This document shows, one piece after another, positions 15,935 through 24,446 of a DNA stretch of 63,060 nt. Positions within the stretch are counted from its first letter, which is position 1, and every line of letters begins with the position of its first letter. The notes under the pieces were generated by a model, which made no database searches, was not told the origin of the DNA, and worked only from the letters and a program-made list of their open reading frames with translations. The stretch is from positions 1 through 63,060 of the forward strand of contig DATJLQ010000024.1 in assembly GCA_035509415.1 (NCBI GenBank). Reading direction: 5' to 3'. A program made the translations under genes and the position numbers. This DNA comes from DATJLQ01 sp035509415 (GTDB lineage Bacteria; Pseudomonadota; Alphaproteobacteria; JACZXZ01).

Positions 15935-17458
15935 ATGGGCGGCGTCGAGCGCGTGTGGCGCTCGTTCGCGCTGAAAGTCCTGATCCTGATCGCGATCTTC
16001 TTCGCCGTCCCGGCGATCCTCTACGACCAGTTCCGGGCGGCGGACGCGGAGAAGGACCGCCTGCTCTCGGAAAGCGTCGCCGACCAGGGACGCCTGATCG
16101 CCGAGGCGCTCCGGCCCGAGGTCGAGCGCGTCGACCAGCACTCGATGCAGACCATCGCGACGACGATCGCCCATCTGGGCTCGACCGGCGCCACCATCCG
16201 CCTCCTCTACCGCCCCGCGAATGCGCCCGAGCACGCGAGCCCGAAATCCTTCTACTACGTCGCCTCGTCGCCGCCGGTCGAGAACAAGTACCTCGAGCAG
16301 GAGCGCGAGGACCTGATCGCGGCCGGCGTGCTCGACCGGCTCAACGACAGCTGCGACCAGGAGACGCCGCTCGCCTTGCGCTACACCAATCCCGCGGGCG
16401 GGCAGGAGATCCTGACCTCGGTCACGCCGATCAAGGCGCGCTCGGGCTGCTGGGCGGTGGTGATCTCGAACCGCACCCAGGCGTTCCTCGGCTCGTCCCT
16501 CGGGCTTCCCTATTGGCAGACGCCCGCGGTGCGCTTCGCCGCCGCGATCTACCTGGTCATGGCGCTCATCGTGACCGTGCTGTTCCTCCAGGCGGGCCTG
16601 AGCCTCAAGCGCTTCGGCCGGCTCGCGCGCGATCTCAGGACCGGCGCCGAGCAACGCGGCTCGTTCGCCTCGCTCAACCGCGTGCCCGAGCTTTCGGGCG
16701 TCGCGGCCGAGTTCGACCGGCTGGTCGAGGCGCTGCGCTCCTCGTCCCAGGCGCTGCGCTTCGCGGCCCAGGAGACCGCGCACGCCTTCAAGACGCCGCT
16801 CGGCATCATCGCCCAGTCGCTCGAGCCCCTGCGCGCGCGCGTGACGCAGGACGATGCGCGCTCGAGGCGCGCGATCGAGCTCATCGACCGCTCGCTCGAC
16901 CGGCTCGACGGCCTGGTCTCGGCGGCGCGCCGGCTCGACGAGACGATCGCGGATTCGATCAATCCGCCGCGCGAGCCGGTGCCGCTCTCCGACCTGGTCG
17001 CCGAGATCGTCGAGGAATACCGCGAGGCGCACGAGCCCGACGGTCTCCGTTTCGCGACCGCGATCGAGCCCGGAATCGCGGTCGCCGGCGGCGCCGCGCT
17101 CATCGAGACCGTGGCGCAGAACCTGATCGACAACGCCGCGAGCTTCAGCCCGCCGGGCGGCGAGATCGAGGTGCAGCTGCGCGCGCGCGACGGGGTCGCC
17201 GAGCTCGCGGTCGCCGACCGCGGGCCCGGGGTCGAGCCCGATCGGATCGGCAGCGTGTTCGAGCGCTTCATCTCGCAGCGCCCCGAGGCCGCGGACGCGG
17301 GCGCCGGCGTTGCGCGTGCGCGTGCGGGCCAGGAGCATTTCGGCCTCGGCCTCTGGATCGTGCGCCGCAACGTCGAGGCGATGGGCGGCGTGGTCGCGGC
17401 CGAGAACCGGCCCGAGGGTGGCTTCCGCGTGGTGGTGGCCCTTCCGCTTCTGCGCTGA
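15935..17458 (+). CDS. ChvG-like sensor histidine kinase
   Basis: 507 residues. Transmembrane helix 1 (LKVLILIAIFFAVPAILY), a periplasmic sensor region of about 185 residues, transmembrane helix 2 (FAAAIYLVMALIVTVLFLQ), a HAMP-like linker, HisKA with phospho-acceptor His286 in ETAHAFKTPLG, and an ATPase domain with N-box NLIDNAASFSPPGG, G1 ADRGPGVEP and G2 FGLGLWIV. Cognate partner is the response regulator immediately upstream. The periplasmic part contains a single pair of cysteines near CDQETP and GCWAV. RBS GGAGGAAGAG before the ATG. Confidence 0.93.
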   Translation: MGGVERVWRSFALKVLILIAIFFAVPAILYDQFRAADAEKDRLLSESVADQGRLIAEALRPEVERVDQHSMQTIATTIAHLGSTGATIRLLYRPANAPEHASPKSFYYVASSPPVENKYLEQEREDLIAAGVLDRLNDSCDQETPLALRYTNPAGGQEILTSVTPIKARSGCWAVVISNRTQAFLGSSLGLPYWQTPAVRFAAAIYLVMALIVTVLFLQAGLSLKRFGRLARDLRTGAEQRGSFASLNRVPELSGVAAEFDRLVEALRSSSQALRFAAQETAHAFKTPLGIIAQSLEPLRARVTQDDARSRRAIELIDRSLDRLDGLVSAARRLDETIADSINPPREPVPLSDLVAEIVEEYREAHEPDGLRFATAIEPGIAVAGGAALIETVAQNLIDNAASFSPPGGEIEVQLRARDGVAELAVADRGPGVEPDRIGSVFERFISQRPEAADAGAGVARARAGQEHFGLGLWIVRRNVEAMGGVVAAENRPEGGFRVVVALPLLR

Positions 17459-17599
17459 CGTTTAGGCCCGGTCGCCGCGATCCAGCCGTCGCAATATTGT
17501 CCCGATCTTGTCCCGCCCGCCGTCCGGAGGCGGATGCTAACTCTCACCCCACGGCGCGCCGCCCGAAGGCGGCATTCGGCGCCGGGGAGTGCACGGGGC

Positions 17600-18136
17600 A
17601 TGTCTCTCTTCTCCACCATCTTCGGCCCAGGCGGACGCGTGCGCGGTCGGCGCGAGACCGCACTGCCCGCGCCCCAGTCGAGCCTCCTCCCCTGGCACAC
17701 CTTCTACGGCTCGGTCGAGCACACGCTGCGCATGATGCGCGGCGTCCACGTGCCGGTCTCGTTCTTCGCGCTCCGGCTGGGTGCTGCGGGCGAAGGGGGT
17801 GCGGGCGAGGCGGTGGGCGAGGCACTCGGCCCACTCGGTCCCGTGGGCCGGCTCGCCGACGGCACCATCGCACTCCTTTATCTCGGCCCGCGTAGGCCGG
17901 TGCCCGAGGGCGCGGACGATCTTTCGGCGTTGGTGCGGACGCGCATCGAGGCGCGCTTGCGCGAGCGCGGCTGGCCCATGCTCGCGACCCAGATGGAGTT
18001 CGCGAGCGTCCATGGCTGGACCGACGAGGTCGGCAATGCGACGGATCTGGTGCGCGCCCTCGCCTGGCCGCGCGCGCGCGCGCGCGTCGCGGGCACGGGG
18101 ACGGGCGGGAGCGCCGGCCCGCCGGCGCCACGTTGA
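17600..18136 (+). CDS. Hypothetical cytoplasmic protein at end of the two-component operon
   Basis: 178 residues from the ATG at 17600 (MSLFSTIFGPGG); an in-frame ATG at 17534 would add 22 Arg-rich residues. No signal peptide or membrane helix. The region RADGTIALLYLGPRRP-like (seen as LADGTIALLYLGPRR) and MLATQMEFASVHGWTDEVG suggest an alpha/beta domain, perhaps a degenerate GGDEF-like/PAS-like fold, but I cannot assign a family. The C-terminus is Arg/Gly-rich. It follows the kinase by 141 bases and precedes a strong terminator, so it probably is the last gene of the unit. Confidence 0.6.
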   Translation: MSLFSTIFGPGGRVRGRRETALPAPQSSLLPWHTFYGSVEHTLRMMRGVHVPVSFFALRLGAAGEGGAGEAVGEALGPLGPVGRLADGTIALLYLGPRRPVPEGADDLSALVRTRIEARLRERGWPMLATQMEFASVHGWTDEVGNATDLVRALAWPRARARVAGTGTGGSAGPPAPR

Positions 18137-18211
18137 ATTATGCGGAGCGGTTCCGAGACCCCGTCTGACATCCCTCGTGGGTCTTCACTCCAAGCACCGT
18201 CTCCGCCACTC

Positions 18212-18243
18212 GGCCCCGCCGTCCCCCACGGCGGGGCCTTTTT
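18212..18243 (+). terminator. Intrinsic terminator of the two-component operon
   Basis: GGCCCCGCCGT ... ACGGCGGGGCC forms an 11-bp stem with a five-base loop, followed by TTTTT. It reads in the plus direction and closes the 14.3-18.1 kb gene set. Confidence 0.85.
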
Positions 18244-18264
18244 CTCGCGCGCGCGACGCCCGCC

Positions 18265-20886
18265 TCAGCGCGGAGCCGCGAGCTCGACATAGGGACGGAA
18301 GGTCGCCTTGTCGGTGCCGCAATCGGGGCAGCGCCAAGCGGCGGAAAGATCGGCGAACGGCGTCCCGGGAGCGATGCCGGCCTGGGGCGCGCCGGCCGCC
18401 TCCTCGTAGATGAAGTAGCAGCCGCGGCAAATGTAGCGGCGCAAGCCGGCAGCCGCGAGCGGCGGCGCGGCCACGGGTGCGCTCGCCGCGACCGCGTCGC
18501 GCGGCACCGTGACGCTGTCGCCGGCCACCACCTTTCCGCCCGCGCGCACCACGAGGTAGACGCCGAGATCCTTGTGCCCGAAGGTCGCGCGCAACGACGC
18601 GGGCAGGTCGAGGTCGCGCTCGCCGGTCGCGGGGTTGACGTTGGTGGCGCTGCAGCGCCCGTTGCGCCGGTCGACCCTGAAGGTCGCGTCGCCGATCTCG
18701 ATGTCGCCGCCGACCCAGTCGAACTCCTCCCACGGCCGCGCATCGTCGATGTAGAAATTGGCGCGGAAGCGCAACGGATCGATCGCATAGCCCCAACGCT
18801 CCTCGAGGCTGCGCACGGTCGCGAGGTTGATCAGCGAGATCACGTTATCGGGCTTGTCCATGAAGTGCCCGCTTTGGGCGCGCACCAGGCGCGGGGCCGC
18901 GCGCAGCGTCGGCACCAGGCGATGGAAGAAAGCCTCGAGCTCGGCGACCGCATGGGGATCGTTGAGGTCGGCCGCGAGCACCTGCCGGTTGCCCTCGCGC
19001 ACCGTGAGCACGAGTGTATCGACCTCGAGATGGGTCCTGACCCGCGCCAGCGCCTCGTCGAGCATCAGCATCACGAATAGGCCCTTCTTGCCCCAGACGG
19101 GCGCCTTCGGATCGATCGGGCTGCCCGGCCGCGCGAAGGCGAAGGCGCGGTCGTGGGGCAAGGGCTTTTCCGCCTCGAGCACCACGCCCGGCAGCGGCTG
19201 CGGGCTCAGGCCCTTGATCGGATATCGGTAAAGTCCGCGTAGCACCGGCATCGGTACGCTGCCCTCCCGCGACAGGTCGCGCCGCGAGAATGCCCGAGGG
19301 GGCGGCTTGCGCCGTAGAGCCGGACGCTGACGAAAACGGGGGGCCGGATGGACCGGCCACACGGGCGGCGGCGCTTGCAGCTCGTCGACGAACTCGTGGC
19401 GCCGGTCGAGCGCGTCGTCGACCGCATCCGAAAGCCGCGCGATCCCTTGCTCGATCTGGCGCGGCGCGAGCGCGCCATAGCCCAGGACGAGGCCGCGTCG
19501 CGTCAGGAGCGAGGGCGGGGTTTCGATCGCGGCCGCCGATTCGAGCGTGTAGACGCCCACCCGCGCGCGCCGCGCGAGGGCCTCGAGCGTCGCCGCATCC
19601 GGAACGCCCGAGGGCAAGTGCCACAGGAGATGCTGGCCCGCGCTCTCGCCGCTCACGGCGACGTCGCCGAAATGGCGCCTGAGGGAGGCGAGGAGATTGT
19701 CCCGGTTGTCGCGGTAATGGATGCGGGCGCGCGCGAGATGGGCGGCGTAGCTCCCGCTTTGGATCATCTCGGCCAAGGCCGCCTGCTCGAGCCAGGCGGC
19801 ACCGCCCGAGAGCAGCTGACGCGCGGCGCGCATCGCGTCGACCAGCGGCTCCGGCACCACCATGTAGCCGAGGCGCACGCCCGCGCCGAGCGCCTTCGCG
19901 AAGCCGCCGACATGGATGGTGCAGTCGGGCGCCAGGGCGCCGATCGCGGGCAGCGGCGGTCCCTCGAAGCGGAACTCGCCGTCGTAATCGTCCTCGAGGA
20001 TGAAGCAGCCCTGGCGCCGCGCCCAGGCGGCGATCGCCTGGCGCCGCGCGAGCGAGAGCGTATGGCCGGTCGGATATTGATGGGAGGGCGTCACGTAGAG
20101 GATGGTGGCACCCCGCGCGGGCAGGGCGTCCGTCACCAGCCCATCCTCGTCGACCGGCACATGCACGATCTCGGCGCCCGACATCGCGAAGGCGGCGAGG
20201 GCCGCGCGATAGACCGGAGTCTCCAACACGGCCGCGCGGCCGGGTGCGAGCAGCAGGCGTGCCGCGAGTGCCAGCCCCTCGCGGATGCCGCTCATGACCA
20301 GAATTTGCGCCGGGTCGGCCGCGATGCCGCGCGCCGCCGCGAGATGATGGGAGAGGGCCACGCGCAGGCTTGGAAGGCCGGCCGGATCGCCTCCTTGGCT
20401 GAGCCCGCTCGCCCCTCCCTTGGACAAGGCCCCTTGCAGGAGCCGGCGCCAGGTCTTGAGCGGGAAGACCGCGGCACCCGGTGCCAAGGGCGAGAAGTCG
20501 AACGAGACGCTGCCGCGCACGCCCGAAGCGAGGGCCGGCGGCATGACCGCGGGTGCCGGCAAGGGCGCGCGCGCCCCCACCGGCACGGGCTCGGACGGCG
20601 CACTCTTGGGACGCGGGATCGATGCCGGCGCCGGCAAGGCCGTCGCCGCATAGAGACCGGAGGCCGGGCGCGCTTCGGCGAAGCCCTCGATCACCAGGGT
20701 CTCGTAAGCGCGCGTCGCCGTGTTGCGCGCGATCGCGAGCTGATCCGCGAGACTACGCGACGATGGGAGCCGCGCGCCGGGGGCGATGCGGCCCTTGGCG
20801 ATGGCGTCGCGGATCTGCTCGACGAGCTGGGCGGTCAGGGTCTCGGCCCTCGACCGGTCGAGCAGCAATGGAATGGGGATTCCCAT
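18265..20886 (-). CDS. MocR-type regulator fused in frame to a MOSC-rubredoxin protein
   Basis: One uninterrupted 873-codon frame. Residues 1-80 are a GntR winged helix (PSSRSLADQLAIARNTATRAY); residues 120-500 are a fold-type-I aminotransferase domain with PLP lysine Lys331 in GGFAKALGAG and the DDYDGEFRF motif: together a MocR regulator, which senses PLP or amino compounds. From residue 546 follows a MOSC N-terminal barrel (MPVLRGLYRYPIKGLSPQ), a MOSC domain, and a C-terminal rubredoxin-like iron site (CRGC and CPDC). MOSC-rubredoxin proteins normally stand alone. An ATG at 19251 has GGGAGGG ten bases upstream, so a separate 328-residue MOSC-rubredoxin protein (18265-19251) may also be made. 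Either a true fusion with dual products or a lost stop codon; the frame itself is clear. MocR start ATG 20886 follows AAGGAAG. Confidence 0.85.
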   Translation of the reverse strand: MGIPIPLLLDRSRAETLTAQLVEQIRDAIAKGRIAPGARLPSSRSLADQLAIARNTATRAYETLVIEGFAEARPASGLYAATALPAPASIPRPKSAPSEPVPVGARAPLPAPAVMPPALASGVRGSVSFDFSPLAPGAAVFPLKTWRRLLQGALSKGGASGLSQGGDPAGLPSLRVALSHHLAAARGIAADPAQILVMSGIREGLALAARLLLAPGRAAVLETPVYRAALAAFAMSGAEIVHVPVDEDGLVTDALPARGATILYVTPSHQYPTGHTLSLARRQAIAAWARRQGCFILEDDYDGEFRFEGPPLPAIGALAPDCTIHVGGFAKALGAGVRLGYMVVPEPLVDAMRAARQLLSGGAAWLEQAALAEMIQSGSYAAHLARARIHYRDNRDNLLASLRRHFGDVAVSGESAGQHLLWHLPSGVPDAATLEALARRARVGVYTLESAAAIETPPSLLTRRGLVLGYGALAPRQIEQGIARLSDAVDDALDRRHEFVDELQAPPPVWPVHPAPRFRQRPALRRKPPPRAFSRRDLSREGSVPMPVLRGLYRYPIKGLSPQPLPGVVLEAEKPLPHDRAFAFARPGSPIDPKAPVWGKKGLFVMLMLDEALARVRTHLEVDTLVLTVREGNRQVLAADLNDPHAVAELEAFFHRLVPTLRAAPRLVRAQSGHFMDKPDNVISLINLATVRSLEERWGYAIDPLRFRANFYIDDARPWEEFDWVGGDIEIGDATFRVDRRNGRCSATNVNPATGERDLDLPASLRATFGHKDLGVYLVVRAGGKVVAGDSVTVPRDAVAASAPVAAPPLAAAGLRRYICRGCYFIYEEAAGAPQAGIAPGTPFADLSAAWRCPDCGTDKATFRPYVELAAPR

Positions 20887-21264
20887 GGCGAGCCCGCACT
20901 TCCTTTCGGCGCGCGACCGCGTTCCGGCCGCGCTCGTCGATGATAGGCGTATGTTGCAGTGCGGGAAAAGCGGAATCGAAGGAGCCAGTCGCGCCAAAAG
21001 CCAAAACTGGCACCATCGCAGCCGCAGCAACTGGCTCTCGGTCCGGCGCCGCGAGGGTGGCGCTGGCTCATCCTTAAGCAATTGCCGAAGGGGCTCGCGT
21101 CGGATCGCACATTTTGCGCGCAAGCGCCCCGCGCGCCATGGCGCAGGCGCGGCGGCGGCGGCGTCGAGACTGGCGCTACCCGGTTTCCGGGGAATGGCTC
21201 TCGGGCGCGGCGCCGCGAGCGTGCACCATCTCCCGCATCGCAACATGCGACCAGGGAGAGTTCG
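20887..21264. promoter_or_regulatory. Divergent control region between the MocR fusion and the UrtA-like gene
   Basis: 378 bases without a gene. It holds three copies of an ACTGGC core: GAGCCAGT at 20982-20989 (inverted), ACTGGC at 21006-21011 and ACTGGCTC at 21030-21037. The outer two form a perfect 8-base inverted repeat. MocR regulators usually bind repeated sites in their own divergent promoter, so these are candidate operators. No convincing -35/-10 pair was identified. Confidence 0.4.
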
Positions 21265-22554
21265 ATGCGTTCAATCCGTCACGCGTGGCTGCGCGCCCTA
21301 TCCGCAGCCCTGCTCCTGCTGTTGCCCGCGATCGGCAGCGCGCGGGCTCAAGACACGATCAAGGTCGGCATCCTCCATTCGCTCTCGGGCACGATGGCGA
21401 TCAGCGAGACGATCCTCAAGGACCAGATGCTGATGCAGATCGCCGAGCTCAACGCCCATGGCGGGCTCTTGGGCAAGAAGGTCGAGCCGGTGGTGGTCGA
21501 CCCGGCCTCCAATTGGCCGCTGTTCGCCGAGAAGGCGCGCGAGCTTCTCTCGAAGGACAAGGTCGCCGCCGTGTTCGGCTGCTGGACGTCGGTGTCGCGG
21601 AAATCCGTGCTGCCGGTGTTCGAGGAGCTCAACGGGCTCCTGTTCTATCCGCTCGAGTACGAAGGCGAGGAAGCGTCCTACAACGTCTTCTACGGCGGCT
21701 CGGTGCCGAGCAACAAGGCGGTGCCGGCGGTCGAGTACCTGATGAGCAAGGAAGGCGGCTCGGTGAAGCGCTTCGTGCTCGAGGGCACCGATTACGTCTA
21801 TCCGCGCACCAGCAACAAGATCATCCGCGCCTTCCTCCACTCGCGCGGCGTCTCGGACGCGGACATCCGCGAGAACTACACGCCGTTCGGCTTCTCCGAC
21901 TGGCAGACCGAGGTCGCGGCGATCAAGAAGTTCGCCTCCGAGGGCAAGAAGACGGCGGTGATCTCGACCATCAACGGCGACGCCAACGTGCCGTTCTACA
22001 AGGAGCTCGCGAACCAGGGCGTCAAGGCGACCGACATTCCGGTGATCGGCTTCTCGATGGGCGAGGAGGAGCTCGCCGGCATCGACACCAAGAACCTCGT
22101 CGGCCACCTCGCGGCGTGGGCGTATTTCGAGTCGGTCAAGTCGCCCGAGAACGCGGTCTTCATCAAGAAGTGGCACGCCTACACGAAGGACGACAAGCGC
22201 GTCACCAACGATCCGATGGAGGCGGAGTACATCCTGTTCCACATGTGGGTGCACGCCGTCGAGCAGGCCGGCACCACCGACGTCGACGCGGTGCGCCAAG
22301 CGATGATCGGCCAGAAGATCAAGGCGCCGTCGGGCTTCGTCGAGGTGATGCAACCCAACCACCACCTGACCAAGCCGGTCATGATCGGCGAGATCCAGGC
22401 AAACGGCCAGTTCAGGGTCGTCTACAAGAGCAAGACGGCCCTCATGCCCGATCCCTGGAGCAAGTATCTCCCCGAGGACAAGGGCAAGATCGCCGATTGG
22501 TCGTATCCGTGGGTGTGCGGCAACTGCACGAGCGCCAAATACTCGGACTTCTGA
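21265..22554 (+). CDS. UrtA-like urea/short-amide ABC transporter substrate-binding protein
   Basis: 429 residues with a signal peptide (MRSIRHAWLRALSAALLLLLPAIGSARA). The mature part is a type I periplasmic binding protein of the UrtA/FmdD/AmiC group: TIKVGILHSLSGTMAISE, GCWTSVSRKSVLPVFEE, LLFYPLEYEGEE, and the C-terminal WVCGNCTSAKYSDF are near-diagnostic of this group. It should deliver urea or a small amide to a UrtBCDE-type importer, yet no permease or ATPase genes follow: the next element is a terminator. So it is an orphan component here. RBS AGGGAGAG before the ATG at 21265. Divergent from the MocR fusion gene. Confidence 0.93.
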   Translation: MRSIRHAWLRALSAALLLLLPAIGSARAQDTIKVGILHSLSGTMAISETILKDQMLMQIAELNAHGGLLGKKVEPVVVDPASNWPLFAEKARELLSKDKVAAVFGCWTSVSRKSVLPVFEELNGLLFYPLEYEGEEASYNVFYGGSVPSNKAVPAVEYLMSKEGGSVKRFVLEGTDYVYPRTSNKIIRAFLHSRGVSDADIRENYTPFGFSDWQTEVAAIKKFASEGKKTAVISTINGDANVPFYKELANQGVKATDIPVIGFSMGEEELAGIDTKNLVGHLAAWAYFESVKSPENAVFIKKWHAYTKDDKRVTNDPMEAEYILFHMWVHAVEQAGTTDVDAVRQAMIGQKIKAPSGFVEVMQPNHHLTKPVMIGEIQANGQFRVVYKSKTALMPDPWSKYLPEDKGKIADWSYPWVCGNCTSAKYSDF

Positions 22555-22653
22555 GGCCGCCCGCACCGGCCTCGAGGCCGCGACCTCTAGGGACCGTCAC
22601 CCGCGAAAGGCATCGAGCCAGACTTCCGCGCGTCGAGTGCACCCCCGGTCCCC

Positions 22654-22686
22654 GGCCCCGCCGCCCCAAGCGGCGGGGCCTTTTTT
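22654..22686 (+). terminator. Intrinsic terminator after the UrtA-like gene
   Basis: Perfect 10-bp stem GGCCCCGCCG / CGGCGGGGCC with a seven-base loop, followed by six T. It isolates the binding-protein gene as a single-gene transcript. Confidence 0.88.
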
Positions 22687-22786
22687 ATCCACAGAGCGGG
22701 CGCGTGCTTTGGCGGCGGACCCGGGGCCCGCGCCCGGAGTCGCGCACCGACTCGACGGGGATGCGACGATTTCAAGGGCTTGAAGC

Positions 22787-22862
22787 TGGCGCGCCCGGAG
22801 AGACTCGAACTCCCAACCTTCTGATCCGTAGTCAGATGCTCTATCCATTGAGCTACGGGCGC
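22787..22862 (-). tRNA. tRNA-Arg (anticodon ACG)
   Basis: Reading the minus strand: acceptor GCGCCCG pairs with CGGGCGC, D arm AGCTCAATGGATAGAGC, anticodon stem TCTGA/TCAGA with loop CTACGGA (anticodon ACG, adenosine normally deaminated to inosine, reading CGN codons), T arm GGGAG-TTCGAGT-CTCTC with one G-T pair. Discriminator G at 22790 and an encoded CCA at 22789-22787. No flanking integrase or attachment-site duplication was seen. Confidence 0.95.
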
Positions 22863-23059
22863 CCGCGGCCTCGGCCGACATCTCGAGCCGGCTGCTTCCG
22901 AAGGGGACGGAAACTAATCAAACGGAACTCGAAACGCAAGCCAAGAACAAGGGCTTCGCGCAGTGTGTCGCGGGCGCCACCGAAGCGCGAGCGCGACTCG
23001 CGCGGCGGACAAGATCGTTGCAATGGGGTGCCTTTGCTGGCAGATTACTGCGCACGCGA

Positions 23060-23087
23060 TTCGCACGAGCGGATACAGGCCTATAGT
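23060..23087 (+). promoter_or_regulatory. Possible promoter of the envelope lipoprotein gene
   Basis: TTCGCA at 23060-23065, 16-base spacer, TATAGT at 23082-23087, 30 bases before the gene start. The -35 is weak. Confidence 0.35.
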
Positions 23088-23116
23088 CCCCAAAAAAACG
23101 AATCACGCGGTAAATA

Positions 23117-24271
23117 ATGGCCCTGTGGAAAACTGCTGTTCTCGGAACGGTCATTCTCCTGGGCGGGTGCTCGTTTGTCGATCAATCGCTGCTGCCGTCG
23201 CTGACGGGCGAGAATCCTTCCGGCAAATCCGAAGAGCAGGCGGCGGCACCAGCGGAGCCCGCGCCGGTGCAGACCGCGCCTATCGCGGCACCCCAGCTTA
23301 ACACCGGCACCTTCCAGCCGGTTCCGATCCAGCCCGGCGCACCCACCGGCACCGCCGTCGGCCAGAAGGTCGTCGCCATGCGCGCCGATCTGGCCAGGCT
23401 CGAGGATTCGATCGGCACCCACAACAACCAGCTCCAATCGCTGCGCGCGAGCACCGCGAGCGAGGCGCTCCAGTACCAGCAGCTGATCGCGCAGATCAAC
23501 GCCAAGTTGCAAGTCGGCACCACGCCCGGCAACCCGATCCTGGTGAGCGACTGGAGTCGGGCGCAGAGCGTGCTCGAGCGCATCGACGGCAACGTCGCCT
23601 CGATGAACGCGCTCTCGAACGCGACCGCGGCCGATTCGACCAACGCGGCGTTCCTGCTCGAATCGGCGCGCGCCGCTTACGGCCTCTCGGGTGCGGTCGA
23701 CGAGGACCATGTCCAGCTCGCGACCCTCGAGGACGAGACCAACAAGACCGTGGTCACCCTCGACCGGCTGGTGAACGAGCTCTCGGACGACACCAACCGC
23801 CAGATTCTCTATCTCTCGCGCGAGCGCGCCAACCTCGCGATCCTGTCGGTCGCGGTCAAGAACGGCGAGCTGTTCGGCCAGAGCCTCGCGAACCGAGCCT
23901 ATTCGGCCGCTTCGCCGCTGGCGATGGAGACGCCGACGCGCGCCGGCCGGGTCGCGTCCCTCGCCGGACGCCGGCCGCTGGTCGTGATCCGCTTCGACCG
24001 GCCCGACGTCGAGTACGAGCCGGCGCTCTACACCGCGGTGAGCCGCGCCCTCGCGCGCAAGCCCAATGCCGACTTCGACCTGGTCGCCGTCGCGCCGAGC
24101 AAGCCGATCCACGGCAGCAGCACGGCGCTCGCGGTCGACGAATCGAAGCGCTACGCCGACGCGGTCATGCGCTCGCTCGCGAACATGGGGCTTCCGGCCG
24201 ACCGCATCACGCTCTCCGCCACTACCAGCAGCGCGGCCGAGACCAACGAGGTCCACGTCTACGTGCGCTGA
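23117..24271 (+). CDS. Hypothetical lipoprotein with coiled-coil region and OmpA-like C-terminus
   Basis: 384 residues. Lipobox LLGGC at residues 14-18, then a Pro/Ala/Gln linker, a helical section of about 150 residues likely to form coiled coils (MRADLARLEDSIGTHNNQLQSLRAS, LATLEDETNKTVVTLDRLVNELSDD), and a C-terminal domain of about 110 residues (LVVIRFDRPDVEYEPALYTAVSRALARKP ... SKRYADAVMRSLANMGLPADRI) whose beta-alpha-beta order and 'ra..v...L...G.. .ri' pattern resemble an OmpA-like peptidoglycan-binding fold. An envelope-spanning or cell-wall-tethering role would fit, but this is inference. Stands alone after tRNA-Arg. Confidence 0.75.
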   Translation: MALWKTAVLGTVILLGGCSFVDQSLLPSLTGENPSGKSEEQAAAPAEPAPVQTAPIAAPQLNTGTFQPVPIQPGAPTGTAVGQKVVAMRADLARLEDSIGTHNNQLQSLRASTASEALQYQQLIAQINAKLQVGTTPGNPILVSDWSRAQSVLERIDGNVASMNALSNATAADSTNAAFLLESARAAYGLSGAVDEDHVQLATLEDETNKTVVTLDRLVNELSDDTNRQILYLSRERANLAILSVAVKNGELFGQSLANRAYSAASPLAMETPTRAGRVASLAGRRPLVVIRFDRPDVEYEPALYTAVSRALARKPNADFDLVAVAPSKPIHGSSTALAVDESKRYADAVMRSLANMGLPADRITLSATTSSAAETNEVHVYVR

Positions 24272-24303
24272 GCGCCGACAGCGCGCCGGATCGATCGCCT
24301 GGG

Positions 24304-24329
24304 ACGGCGCCTTCGGGCGCCGTTTCGCT
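24304..24329 (+). terminator. Possible terminator after the envelope lipoprotein
   Basis: ACGGCGCC-TTCG-GGCGCCGT is a perfect 8-bp stem with a stable TTCG tetraloop, followed by TTCGCTTT, a broken T tract. Confidence 0.5.
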
Positions 24330-24446
24330 TTCGGCCGCCGAGTCGCTTCGGGCGGGCGATTGCCACCCATAGTCCAATCGGCTTAAATCGGCCGGTTCCG
24401 CACGCCTAAGAGCCCTAAGAGACACCCCGAAAAGGAGCGGCCCCCC

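Noticed and set aside
22787..22862. Integration site at tRNA-Arg
   Set aside because: No integrase and no repeated tRNA 3' end within the window.
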